From Xiphydria camelus (lineage: Eukaryota > Arthropoda > Insecta > Hymenoptera > Xiphydriidae), in assembly GCA_963678675.1 (NCBI GenBank), contig OY783192.1:14430424-14494423 (forward strand): a DNA stretch of 64,000 bases, in the 5' to 3' direction. The position numbers and the translations under genes are program-made. Positions within the stretch are counted from its first letter, which is position 1. Each line of letters starts with the position of its first letter. Under the pieces are notes generated by a model, which did not search any database, was not told the origin of the DNA, and saw nothing but the letters and a program-made list of their open reading frames with translations. Shown here piece after piece: positions 53,161 to 64,000 of this stretch.

Positions 53161-54631
53161 AGTGTGGTAAAGGGAAGAAAAAAAATGACAGAGACGAGGC
53201 GACGAGACAGAGGAGGAAGTCGTCACCACAAAGGGTTCCTGAAACGGTACCAGTACTAGCAACGTGTGAAGAGTTCAAGAGAACGGGCCATCTACACCCA
53301 GTCGCAAATCATGCAGAGTTCCTGTGACACCCGACAGCGGCATCACGTCAGGAGTATGAACGGTGGAGAAGAACGGGAGCCTCGCTGAAAAAGGAAGGAG
53401 CAGTGTTGGCGATGGCGGTGACAGCCCGGATCATGAGCAAAGGCTGAAGAACCTTGAGCGTTTTGGATAAAAAGTGGACGTGACTCGAAGCAGTTATCGT
53501 AATCGATTTACGCCGACACTGGTGCCGTAGCCAATCTTGATCACAATGGATTCTTCCAACTAGAGGCGGTTTCTATATCACTCGTCGCCGTTGATCCTTT
53601 CCCTCTTAATCCTTGTACATAATGCATCTGTTAATATGAAGTTTGATCCGAAACCCTTCCATCCTTCCTATTGTAACACTCTCGTAACAATACGGTCCGA
53701 TTATTTTATATTCATAAGGTTTTATCAGCTTTACGCGTTATTCCTCGTTATTTTCGTTATTTAACCTTGCATTCATACATTATTACTGATGGATTATTAA
53801 TAGATTAATTAATGAAAGTGACTCTACTGGCTTGTGCTATTTTTCGTCCGGTATTTCCTCCCGCAAGATATCTGGATAAATGTACCCCTTCGATCTTGAA
53901 GAGTTTGGTTGGAATAAGCAAGACGGATAGTGGACAGAGTTTAGGCATTAGGAGGCATACAAGATGTCACAATCAGCGGGACAGGATTTCGTGTAATCAT
54001 GATTTATTAGAATTTTTTCATTCATAAAATTAGCTCCCGCAGGGGAAATTACATTTTGTACTGTAAACTATGAGATGGATGTATCTCATTTAGAGCTACT
54101 AATGAAGTATAAAATATCAATTGAACACAGATTTGTTGATACAGAAATGAGTACTATCCACTTCGTTGTTCAAATGCCCCCGCGATCGGATCAATTAAAA
54201 ATAACGTTAAAGAACCACAACACGATGATTTCTACACCGACATTTGCGGGAACGGCTTGTAATATCTTATATCAAGGCAACTACATCGCGACTTTCTGTT
54301 CCGCGATAGGCTTCGCTTCCTGAAACAATGTTACGTTCAATCGTCGTCGTCTCCCAGTCCCAGGCCTTCCACAGATATCGGTCGCAGACAATGTACCACC
54401 GCTGGGAGGAGGGGGATCGGCTGAACGAGCAGTAGGGCGAGGCGGAGATGGAGGTTTTTCTGTGTGCGTGTGGGGGGGGGGGGGGGGGGCGGCTCGGTTG
54501 GGGATTAGTACCTCCCTCAGATTTCTGTGGAAAATTATAATAAAATATAATACATAACCGTGTCTCCTTACTCTCCACCGTCGCTCCTCGTCGCTCGTCT
54601 TCCTTTTGAAGGTGACTTGCAAGGAAACCGT
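53161..54631. other. Unassigned, G-run inside
   Basis: 53160-53560 is purine-rich and continues the preceding composition. An open frame at 54075-54323 (82 codons) has natural-looking composition but no motif. A run of 18 G at 54472-54489 is probably unstable in sequencing. No repeats with clear ends. Confidence 0.35.
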
Positions 54632-54827
54632 TTCATGTGTACCTCGCCGATTTCGTTCATTCTGTTATTATGGTATTCGACATCTAGGTCTAAGAGATAC
54701 GTATTTCTCTTCTCAGCGGATAATGTTTCTCCGCAGAATCTGCAGATAAAAAAAAACGTGTCTCTTACATTTTGATGTAGAATAACAATATCAGAATGAA
54801 CGAGGTCGACGAGGTACACCGGAGACA
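54632..54827. mobile_element. 196-bp palindromic MITE
   Basis: Arms of about 80 bp with moderate divergence: GTGTACCTCGCCGATTTCGT at the left mirrors GAACGAGGTCGACGAGGTACAC at the right; AGATACGT / ACGTGTCT blocks lie inside. Confidence 0.6.
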
Positions 54828-55021
54828 GTATTACTTTGTTAGATAAGTTTGTAGGTGATTCTACTAATTGTATGCCAATTGTCAGCTACTCCAGTGTGGA
54901 GTATTACCAGGAGATTCCACGAGGAGGCCAATTGACACGTTACACGAATTTCGTACGACCTTTTTATCAATTTCTGCTGATGCTGTTTTTCCGGGATATG
55001 CTGTAATTGACAAGAGTCAAG

Positions 55022-57060
55022 TCAAGATTAGATTAGATAAAGCGTTTATTGTTCATAATTAGAACAAAATATTGTGCCCTGAACAAGCAGTGCACAGCGT
55101 ACAAAGCAGGTATAAGCTATTAAGCAAGTTGAGTACAAGCAATTACAAGTTAAAATACAATGTAATCTTAATGATACAAGCAGGTTTGTTAAGCAGCTTA
55201 AGATATAAGCAGTAAAGCATCGACATTGAGAGCTATGACATACAAATTATAATGTAAAATGAGAATAGAGATACAGGTTTACAACCAACGAAGTTCCATG
55301 GTGCATTTGGACTGAACTGACCTAGACTAATTTTGGCATTTGCGCAAGGAGTACAAGCACATAGAGTAGAGCATAAGAGTGAGTCTAGTTCAGTCCAGGT
55401 CGACATACAAGATGCAGGACGAGGCGCTCTTGCTCTCTCTCACAAATAGACGATGAGCACAATGCCCATAAGCGTAACAAGTTTGGGATTACTATTTGCT
55501 TTCCTTAGTGAAAAGCCACCGCCTGACACGAGTCTTAAATTCGTGAATAGAGGAAGCCATAATGATGTCAATTGGTAAAGAATTCCAAATGTAGGGAGCA
55601 GCAACTGCAAAGGACGCTTTATAAGCTTCAGTCCTGTGCATTGGTATGGACAGCATGAAGTCATGAGCAACGCGACTAGCTGCACGTGGAGAACCGTAGG
55701 AAAGGAGTGAAGCCAGGAACTCAGGGTTCCCCGTGTTAATTGCATTGTAAGCAAGGGTAGCAATATGAAGCTTCCTACGACTCGCCACGGTCAACCACTG
55801 GAGCTCTCGCCGGTAGGAGCTAATGGCAGCATCATGTGGTAGTCCATAGATGTATCGTATGCCCCTGTTCACTAATCTTTGAAGTTTGAGATCCAGGACA
55901 ACACCCACACCATTGAGGACCGCGGAGCAATATTCAATGTGGGGTAGTGCCAATGAGTTGACCAATGTTTTACGTAGATAGACGTCAGTATAAGGCCTCA
56001 GCTGGAGAAGTTGGTAGTAGACCCTATTTACTTTAGATGTTACACGATGAACGTGTTCTTTGAAGTTAATTTTGGTATCGATGATGACTCCAAGATTCTT
56101 CACTGAATGGACAAAAGGAATAACCTCACCATTGCAGCCAAGGGGTGGAAGACTTGCAACGCTGATCGTGTTGATAAATCGTTTGTTACCAAGAATGATG
56201 GCCTTAGTTTTGCTGATGTTGAGCTTAAGTTTATTAGTACGAGCCCAGTGGTTAATCCTCACAACATCCTCGTTGATCCTGCCAATGCACGATTCTAGTT
56301 CATGTGGCGGGCAGCTTAAATATATTTGCAGGTCGTCCGCATAAATCAATCTTCTCGCGTGTTTGATAGAAAGCCCAATATCGTTTATGAAAAGGGAAAA
56401 AAGCAGCGGTCCCAAAACGGAGCCTTAAGGGACACCAGCGTTAGTGTTAAGCCAGCAGGTGAGGTTACCATCAAAAGTTTTGACGGCCTGTTTTCTCCCA
56501 CTCAGATACGTCAGGAACCACTGCACCGTTTTCTCCGAAAAGCCCAGACATTGAAGTTTAGAAATCAAGATCTCATGCGAGACAGAATCAAAAGCTTTAG
56601 AGAAGTCGAATAAGACTAACACAGTGACCTGCCTACGCTCCATGCTGTGCCTTACATCATTAATAAGTTTGACCAGGGCAGTCTGAGTACTGTGCCCCGG
56701 ACGAAAACCGCATTGATATGGATCGAGAAGCGCGTGTCTGTTGACATATGCAATCACCTGATTGTAGATTATCTTTTCGAATATTTTGCTCATTGTAGCA
56801 AGAAGTGAAATCGGTCTGTAGTCATTCACGGTTGTCGGGGTGTTGGTATCTTATTTACAGGTACAATTATTGCACACTTCCAGGGGGTGGGAAAGCAGCA
56901 ATCTCGGATCGATTTGTTGTAAATGGCTGTACAGAAGGAGATTGTAACGCTATTTAAACCACGTATCATCCTCAGACAAATACCGTCAGCACCCTGCGCA
57001 TTAGATTTAATAGAGTTCATGGCTACCTCGACCTCTCGCTCGCTAACAAAGGCTAATTCA
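55022..57060 (-). mobile_element. LINE F, 5'-truncated, LINE B family
   Basis: The 3' tail (TAATC-type units) at 55022-55036 follows AATAAACGC. The 3' UTR spans about 55037-55491; RT coding 55492 to about 57060. The 5' end stops at the GA tract just upstream of the RT (after SEREVEVAMNSIKSNAQGAD). Confidence 0.85.
55492..57060 (-). pseudogene. LINE F reverse transcriptase
   Basis: SNAQGADGICLRMIRG, WKCAIIVPVNKIP, a one-base frameshift near 56827, then NDYRPISLLATMSK, CGFRPGHSTQTAL and LFDFSKAFDSVSH. In the GVPQGS motif the CAA codon is TAA (56423-56425), then GSVLGPLLFSLFINDIG and LIYADDLQIY with intact catalytic Asp. The C-terminal region LPHIEYCSAVLNG, YIYGLPHD and AAPYIWNSLP is complete to the stop at 55492. 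Only one stop and one shift disrupt about 520 codons. Confidence 0.8.
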
Positions 57061-58390
<1,330 letters not shown>

Positions 58391-59482
58391 CGAGAGAGAG
58401 AGACTGCGAGAGCGAGAGCCGCGAGGGAGGGAGGGAGGGAGGGAGGGCGTGAGCCGTTGCCCCGCCACCCGCTTCGACGAGAGGAAGAACCGCGGCAGGA
58501 GCATCGCGTCGCCGCTGAAGGCCAACCGTCACCCGGATCGGAAGGCCACCGCCCGCCGGCAATCGTCGCTTCCGAAGACCAGCCGCCCCGAGAGGAAGGA
58601 GGGAAGCCCCGACCGAGGATCCGCAGCATCGCCCGGTAGGCTCTCCTCTCCTTGTTAATTAGCGCTCCGATTCGTCTCCGCGCCGCCCTCGCATAGGGCA
58701 CACGACTGCGCTCGGGTATCCACGTCTGTCGCCGCGAATTTGAACCGGGGGGTGCACTCGGCACCCCAACCGTCGATTCGTCCTCGTCAGGCGATTCTTG
58801 TCCGTCGCGCCAATAAACCGCTAATGATTGAAGGGTTCGTCTTTCGTGTACGTCAATTTCGTTCCTCCCGAGTCCCAGCCGCGTTTTCCGAACCGCCCCT
58901 CCACCATATGCTGGGGTAGCCGAGCCCGTCGGAGATCGAATCGTCGCCGATCTCCCGTCGAACGTTCGTTTCGGGGACCGTGTCCGTTTCCCCGATCGGT
59001 GGGTTCGAGACCCACCTGGCGCCCATCGTTTCGTACGCTGTCCCGCGCGTGGGAGCGCCGCGTCTTAGCGTGAGTAGCGGAGGGCACCGAGGTCCCTCCA
59101 CGAAAGCTACGTCACAAACTTGCACTCTCGACAGACAGCTATCAGTTCAGATTCGATACGTAGAACCTAGACATACTCATATGAAACTGTTTTATCACCG
59201 TAAAAATAAATCCCATCGAAAAGCAGAAGCACATGTTCTTGATTTTATGAAAAGATACCCTGATTTCTCAAGGAAAAGGCTATTCCGCTAACAACAAAAA
59301 AACTGGTGAGTAATCATTTTCGAAAATAGTTATTTGACTGAAATCTTAATAAAGCAATATATTATACTACCTAGCAAAATTATAGTACTTTTTAATAAGG
59401 GCAGAGTTTCCTATCTTTCAAGTAAAATTTATGCTCTCAATAAACCTTTTATCGATTACTTCAGTTGTTAAAGAGTTTACTG
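58391..59482. other. GC-rich region, possible LTR or gene 5' end
   Basis: 58400-59110 is strikingly GC- and CpG-rich compared with the rest. AATAAACC at 58812 and TGGCGCCCATCG at about 59018, a sequence like an LTR-retrotransposon primer-binding site for tRNA-Lys, hint at an LTR remnant, but no LTR borders were found. 59150-59291 has an open frame with HMKLFYHRKNKSHRKAE and DFMKRYPDFSRKR, stop at 59289, and GTGAGT at about 59306. Neither reading is secure. A CpG-rich host promoter region is another possibility. Confidence 0.3.
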
Positions 59483-60353
59483 CTACATAGTATGAAATAT
59501 TTCTGGAACATTTCTGGTTGAAATATTCCATGAAATGTTGCAGAAATATTTCGAAAATATTTCATAAATGTTTTGAAATATTTCGGTGTAATTTTTATAA
59601 AATATTCCCTAAACATTTCACAAACATTTAACGGAATATTTACTTGAAAAGTCGAAATATTTTAGGAATATTTCTGTAATGCAAATTAACGTTATTTAGG
59701 GAATTCAAAACATACGAATTTGAAACTTGAGATATCTTAAAACGTATTTCAGGATTAAAGGTATAAGATACATTTCGTATAATTATGTTAATTACATCAT
59801 AAAATTATTGCATTTCCAAGATTAGTCTGCTGATATTTAATCATTTTAAAACGATGTAACCAAATAGTAATTAATGAATTAACGACTAACAAATTTTATA
59901 TACACTAAAGTTTACTTGATATGGTATAAAATTATTAAAAATTTCAATAGTACTGGGTAGCTCCATGGTCGAGGCTTTGGTTTTCTACGTAGAAAACTCG
60001 GGTTCGAATCCTCCAGCAGACAATAATGATATAGTGATTAATGTACATCTGGTTCCTCTATTTAAAAAAAAATTTATTTCAGTAATGCATCACTTTTTAA
60101 AAACAATATTCAGTGATTAAGGGTTTTCTATTATCATTTTATACTTTTATGATGCTCTTAAAGAGGACATCGGATTTTGAAATTTTTCGAAATATTCTTG
60201 GAATATTTCATGAAATATTTCACTGCAAGGTTTCAGCAGACATAGAAATATTTTAGATTTATTCCGTGAAATATTTGTGCAATGTTTCATCTTTGCAATG
60301 GAATATTTCTGCAATGTTTCTACAGTATTTCTACAGTATTTCATGCCGTGTAG
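59483..60353 (+). mobile_element. MITE with tRNA-like core, copy 2
   Basis: Ends CTACATAGTATGAAATA and, in reverse complement, CTACACGGCATGAAATA. At least ten GAAATATTTC-like motifs fill the outer thirds. The block about 59860-59945 and the tRNA-like core match the inverted 10770-10920 of copy 1. It is 871 bp, non-coding. Confidence 0.7.
59953..60016 (+). repeat. tRNA-like core of MITE copy 2
   Basis: Box A-like GGGTAGCTCCATGGTCGAGG and box B GGGTTCGAATCC are clear; the CTGG / CCAG ends could pair as a short acceptor stem. The anticodon region folds as a TTTTCTACGTAGAAAA hairpin, unlike a normal anticodon arm, so this is tRNA-derived. Confidence 0.6.
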
Positions 60354-60517
60354 GGTGTATTTCATGGGGTGCTGAGCTTAATTTTATGTGAAAGATAAGA
60401 GAACTAGCTACATATGCAATGACGTTATATCGCCCCCTTAATACTACAACTAGGTAACTCAAATTTTCGGTATTTTCAGTTATATACTTTGTACCCAACT
60501 TTGTACGCTCTTTTCGG

Positions 60518-60773
60518 TGTTACAACGAGATAAGGTCTGTCGCATATTTAAGGTTAGAAATCCAGTAGTATGACACAGTCGCTAAAGCGAGTAATATATA
60601 TAGGGTGCGAGCCATGACGAGGCGGCGGGCCAATGCGACGCGCCCGTTGCTAAGGGTCAATCAAGAGTCCAAAACGAAGACGTCGCTAGGAGAAGAATGC
60701 TGTTGATGCGTTGTTATGAGGAAGCCGCGAGGTTAATCGGTCGTGCTGTTTGTTAATAAACTGGAATCCCACA
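60518..60773 (+). mobile_element. Presumed 5' LTR of Gypsy element
   Basis: TGTTACAACG at the left and ATCCCACA at the right give TG...CA borders. AATAAACTGG near the end is the expected poly-A signal. A primer-binding site follows at 60778. The second LTR is outside the window, so the borders are inferred. Confidence 0.55.
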
Positions 60774-60777
60774 ATTT

Positions 60778-60792
60778 TGGGGGCTCGTCCGA
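60778..60792 (+). promoter_or_regulatory. Primer-binding site, tRNA-Pro type
   Basis: TGGGGGCTCGTCCGA matches the 3' end of tRNA-Pro as used by several retroelements. It lies 4 bp after the presumed LTR end. Confidence 0.6.
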
Positions 60793-60971
60793 CTTTTAAC
60801 ACGCGAGACGTGACTAGAGTGTTAAAAGAAAGAAGTCAAAGAAAGTACGACGAATTTTAACTGACGAACGACGAACGCTGATCAACGTACAACGTAAGAC
60901 GAACGTTAAACGTTGAAAAGAAAACGACGAACGACGCGTGTAAACGCGTCTAATAAGTGAAGTAATGATCG

Positions 60972-62230
60972 ATGGATGAAGTCGATCTAAAATCGTGTAC
61001 TGTGACGGAACTAAAGAATATTTTAAAACGAAAGGGTTTAAGCACAGCAGGGGTTAAAACCGACCTTATAAAACGATTATTAAACGACGATCCGAGTGCG
61101 AAGTGGACGAAATTGACCGGTGAAAAAGACGCGGTCATGAACGGGAAAAATAAAGATGGTGCTTCCGGTGGTGTTAACAACCGTGGCAATTTCGAGTTAC
61201 CTCGTGATAGTGAAGAAATACGACGCAGAGAAGAGCTGGAACAACACACGGAACATTCAGTTTCTGAACGAGAGGTCGAAATTTACCGAAGAGAGAAAGA
61301 GTTGGCCGAGCGCGAGCTCGCCCTAGCACGACGCGAGATCGACATGCTACGTCTAGTCCGACGCACAGACGTACAAGACACGACGATACACGCAGGAACT
61401 ACGAATGACGTAAATAATCAGACGCGAAATTCTGGGAACGAAGAAGTGCCGACGCAGTTATTAAAAGTCAACGTAACGGCGATAGCAGATTTATTAAGTA
61501 ACTTCAACGGAAATGCTGAAACATTTGAGATATGGGAAAAACAAGTGAGGTTCCTCAGAGATACGTACACCCTTAACGACAAACTCACGAAAATTCTGAT
61601 TGGGGAATGAGGCTTAAAGGACGTGCACTAGAATGGTTCCATTCTAAATCCGAGTACATCGGAATGACGTCAGATGTGCTGCTCGATGGGCTACGGGGCA
61701 TGTTCTACCATCTCGGCCGAATAAAATAGTGATGAGACGACGTTTCGAGGAGCGAATGTGGAAGAAGAACGAAACGTTTCACGACAACGTTCACGAGAAG
61801 ACGATAATGGCAAATCGAATCGCCATACCGGATGAGGAAATTTTGGGGTACATAGTTGATGGCATCCCAGATCAGAATCTACGCGATGTAGCAAGTATAC
61901 ACGGGTTTACGACGAGGGACCAGATACTACAAGCATTCGACGAGATATCACTGCAAGACAGGACGTACTCACCGACGGCAACGAGTTCGAAGAACGATGA
62001 CACGGGTGATGCCGCGAAGCGTATGACCGACAAAGATGGTAGGAGCGTTACAGATCATAAGAGTGTACCGAGCGATAAGAATTATGTAAACGAGAAAAGA
62101 TCGAAGTCCGTTAAAGCGTTGCTTCAATTGCGGACTGAGGGATCACGTAAGTACGAATTGTCCATCAAAAGAAAAAGGCGTAAAATGTTTTGCTTGTAAT
62201 AAGTATGGACACATAGCCTCTAAATGCACA
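60972..62230 (+). pseudogene. Gypsy gag: SAP domain, coiled coil, CCHC
   Basis: ATG at 60972. Residues about 5-38 (LKSCTVTELKNILKRKGLS, then TDLIKRLL) match the SAP DNA-binding motif. A charged coiled coil follows (EREVEIYRREKELAERELAL). The capsid region starts around FNGNAETFEIWEKQVRFLRD. Frameshifts occur near 61605, 61725 and 62180. Near the end the zinc knuckle CFACNKYGHIASKC lies at about 62187-62228. Gag packages the RNA and forms the particle. A SAP domain at the gag N-terminus is a notable addition, presumably for nuclear or DNA contact. Confidence 0.75.
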
Positions 62231-64000
62231 AATAAAAACATAACGAAGAGTAGTTGCGCGATCGCTCAGCCACAAGGCCATAAACATCACAAAGACGTTC
62301 GGATTAACGACGTTGAAATGCAGGCGGTTATAGACAACGGTAGCGATATCACTATAATGCGTGAGAATGAGTATGTAAAGTTAGGATCTCCGCGAATATT
62401 GAGATCGAAGTAACGCCGTTTCGGGGAGTAGGTACGGAGGAAAGTGTAACGAATGGTAGATTCTATGGGAATCTAACGGTTGACAATAATAGTTACGTAA
62501 TTCCGATCCACGTCGTAGCAGACAAATTGACGCGATACAAATTGTTAATTGGTAACGATTTTCTCGACACGGTTGATGTAAATCTGAGACGCGGTAAGCC
62601 AACCATCGTTAAGCCGAACGACGAAGACGACGGTTTCGCAGAAATTTGCAAAATCGACGTAATTCACAAAGTAGACATTAACGCCGTGGATATAACGCGA
62701 GTACGCGACGACGACTATTACGAAACTGTACAGTCAATGATAGAAAGCTATAAACCGAACTCGACGCATGATTGAGACATAAAAATGAGGATCATTCTTA
62801 AAGACGAAGAACCGATTTACTGCAGACCGAGACGATTAGCGATGGCCGAACGCGAAGAAGTAAACGCGAAAATAGACGAATGGTTAGAAGACGGTATAGT
62901 ACAGCCATCTGTATCTGATTACGCGAGTCCAGTCGTACTGACAAGAAAGAAAGACGGTTCTAATCGACTCTGTGTTGATTATCGATTACTTAATAAAAAA
63001 ATTATCAAAGATCGATATCCTCCCCCGCTGGTCGAGGATCAGTTAGACGCGTTGCAAGATGCGAGGGTATTTAGTACACTAGACCTAAAGAACGGATTCT
63101 TTCACGTAAGAGTGGATGAACAAAGTCAAAAATACACAGCGTTCATAGTCCCCGATGGACATTATGAGTTTCTCAGGGTGCCGTTCGGACTCTGTAACAC
63201 CCGCCGTTTTTCAGAAGTTTGTAAATGCCGTGTTTAAAGACCTCATGCGTAACAGAGATGTGTTAGTCTACATGGATGACTTGATAGTGCCGTCGATTGA
63301 CTACGAAACCGGAATAGAAAGACTTGAGAAAGTAATGAAAGTAGCCAGCGAGAATGGCCTGATTATAAATTGGAAAAAGTGCAATATTTCGCAAACGAGT
63401 GTTGAATATTTAGGTTATATTATCGGAAATGGTAGTATTCGTCCATCCGAGCGAAAGACAGAAACCGTAAGAAAGTTCTCGACGCCTACGTGCGTTCGAC
63501 AGGTTCAATCGTTTTTGGGATTAACGGGGTATTTCAGAAAATTCATGCCGGGGTACTCTGTAATCGCGCGACCATTAACGAATCTTTTGAGAGACGCAAT
63601 TCCATTTAAGTTCGAGGAAAAAGAAAAAGAAGCTTTCGAGAGATTGAAACTAATGCTCGTCGACAAACCAGTATTGAAACTGTATAAGATCGGTTCGGAA
63701 ACTGAGTTGCATACAGATGCATCAATGCATGGTTACGGTGCGATTTTGTTGCAACGTAACAGCGAAGATGGTGCAATGTATCCGATATATTACGCGAGTG
63801 GTAAGACCACGCCCGCCGAAGAGAAATGCCCGAGTTATGAACTTGAGGTACTTGCGATCGTCAAAGCGCTGAAACGATTCCGAGTTTATTTGTTAAGGAT
63901 AGATTTTAAGATCATTACCGATTGTCGCGCGTTCACCCAAACAATGTCAAAGAGAGATCTGTGTGTGCGTGTAGCGAGATGGGTACTGTTGCTCGAAGAA
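62231..64000 (+). pseudogene. Gypsy pol: protease, RT, RNase H (partial)
   Basis: The protease motif is AVIDNGSDITIM at about 62326, with Asn where DTGS normally has Thr; LLIGNDFLD follows at about 62541. A frameshift lies near 62390 and a TGA at 62773-62775. RT: SDYASPVVLTRKKDGSNRLC, DYRLLNKK, FSTLDLKNGFFHV, FLRVPFGLCNT, a frameshift near 63200, then VLVYMDDLIV (catalytic box, 63263-63292), YLGYIIGNG and FLGLTGYFRKF. RNase H: ELHTDASMHGYGAILLQ at about 63704 and CPSYELEVLAIVKAL at about 63828. Integrase lies beyond the window. Confidence 0.85.

Larger units (their letters stand above)
60518..64000 (+). mobile_element. Ty3/Gypsy LTR retrotransposon, 5' half
   Basis: Order: LTR, primer-binding site, gag with SAP and CCHC motifs, protease, RT, RNase H, then the window ends. 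Several single-base frameshifts disrupt it. It is intergrated downstream of the tRNA-like MITE at 59483-60353, with about 165 bp between. Confidence 0.85.

Noticed and set aside
54267..54622. Proline-rich minus-strand ORFs
   Set aside because: Created by the run of 18 G; two frames give equally long low-complexity products.
59953..60016. Functional tRNA gene
   Set aside because: The T arm is good, but the anticodon arm is a palindrome without a normal loop and the acceptor stem is only 4 bp.

Overview
The window looks like repeat-dense, AT-rich insect nuclear DNA. An ant or other hymenopteran is my guess, from the mix of element families and the GT/AG splice signals. I find no complete conventional host gene. 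Nearly everything recognisable is a transposable element, often nested, plus a few candidate exons of uncertain origin.

Layout. 1-13.5 kb: small non-autonomous DNA elements, including piggyBac-type elements flanked by TTAA, palindromic foldback elements, PIF/Harbinger-like MITEs, two unrelated kinds of element that carry tRNA-like sequence, and a degenerate repeat family present in at least six copies. 13.6-23 kb: a large inverted repeat. Its left arm is split by a degenerate non-LTR retrotransposon (14328-19059, with a target duplication) and by a palindromic MITE. Its interior holds the decayed 3' part of a transposon protein gene and a piggyBac remnant. 23-33 kb: Helitron-like tails, a mariner relic, a 2.2 kb long-TIR element with a coding first exon, a perfect-ended TACAGGG palindrome, candidate exons of a piggyBac-derived gene and a copia-type relic. 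33.8-51.25 kb: five LINE copies, all on the minus strand, joined mostly at GA-rich simple repeats. One (LINE B, 35147-42735) is almost full length and was cut by a DNA transposon with two 872-bp terminal repeats. 51.3-55 kb: MITEs and a Ser/Arg-rich coding-like stretch. 55.0-57.06 kb: a sixth minus-strand LINE. 57.06-58.39 kb: a GA tract with a 200-base assembly gap. 58.4-60.4 kb: GC-rich unknown DNA, then a second copy of one of the tRNA-like elements. 60.5-64 kb: the 5' half of a Ty3/Gypsy LTR retrotransposon that runs off the window.

Most notable observations: (1) in both LINE copies where it can be read, ORF1 and ORF2 lie in one frame and are separated by a single TGA followed by CT, which suggests stop-codon readthrough; (2) the 872/872-bp TIR transposon sits in an otherwise open ORF2, and removing it with one copy of a 4-bp ACTT duplication restores the frame exactly; (3) same-strand LINEs are chained at GA-rich tracts; (4) two copies, about 49 kb apart, of a MITE family carry a tRNA-like core and repeated GAAATATTTC motifs.

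All family names rest on motif recognition by eye; no database search was run.
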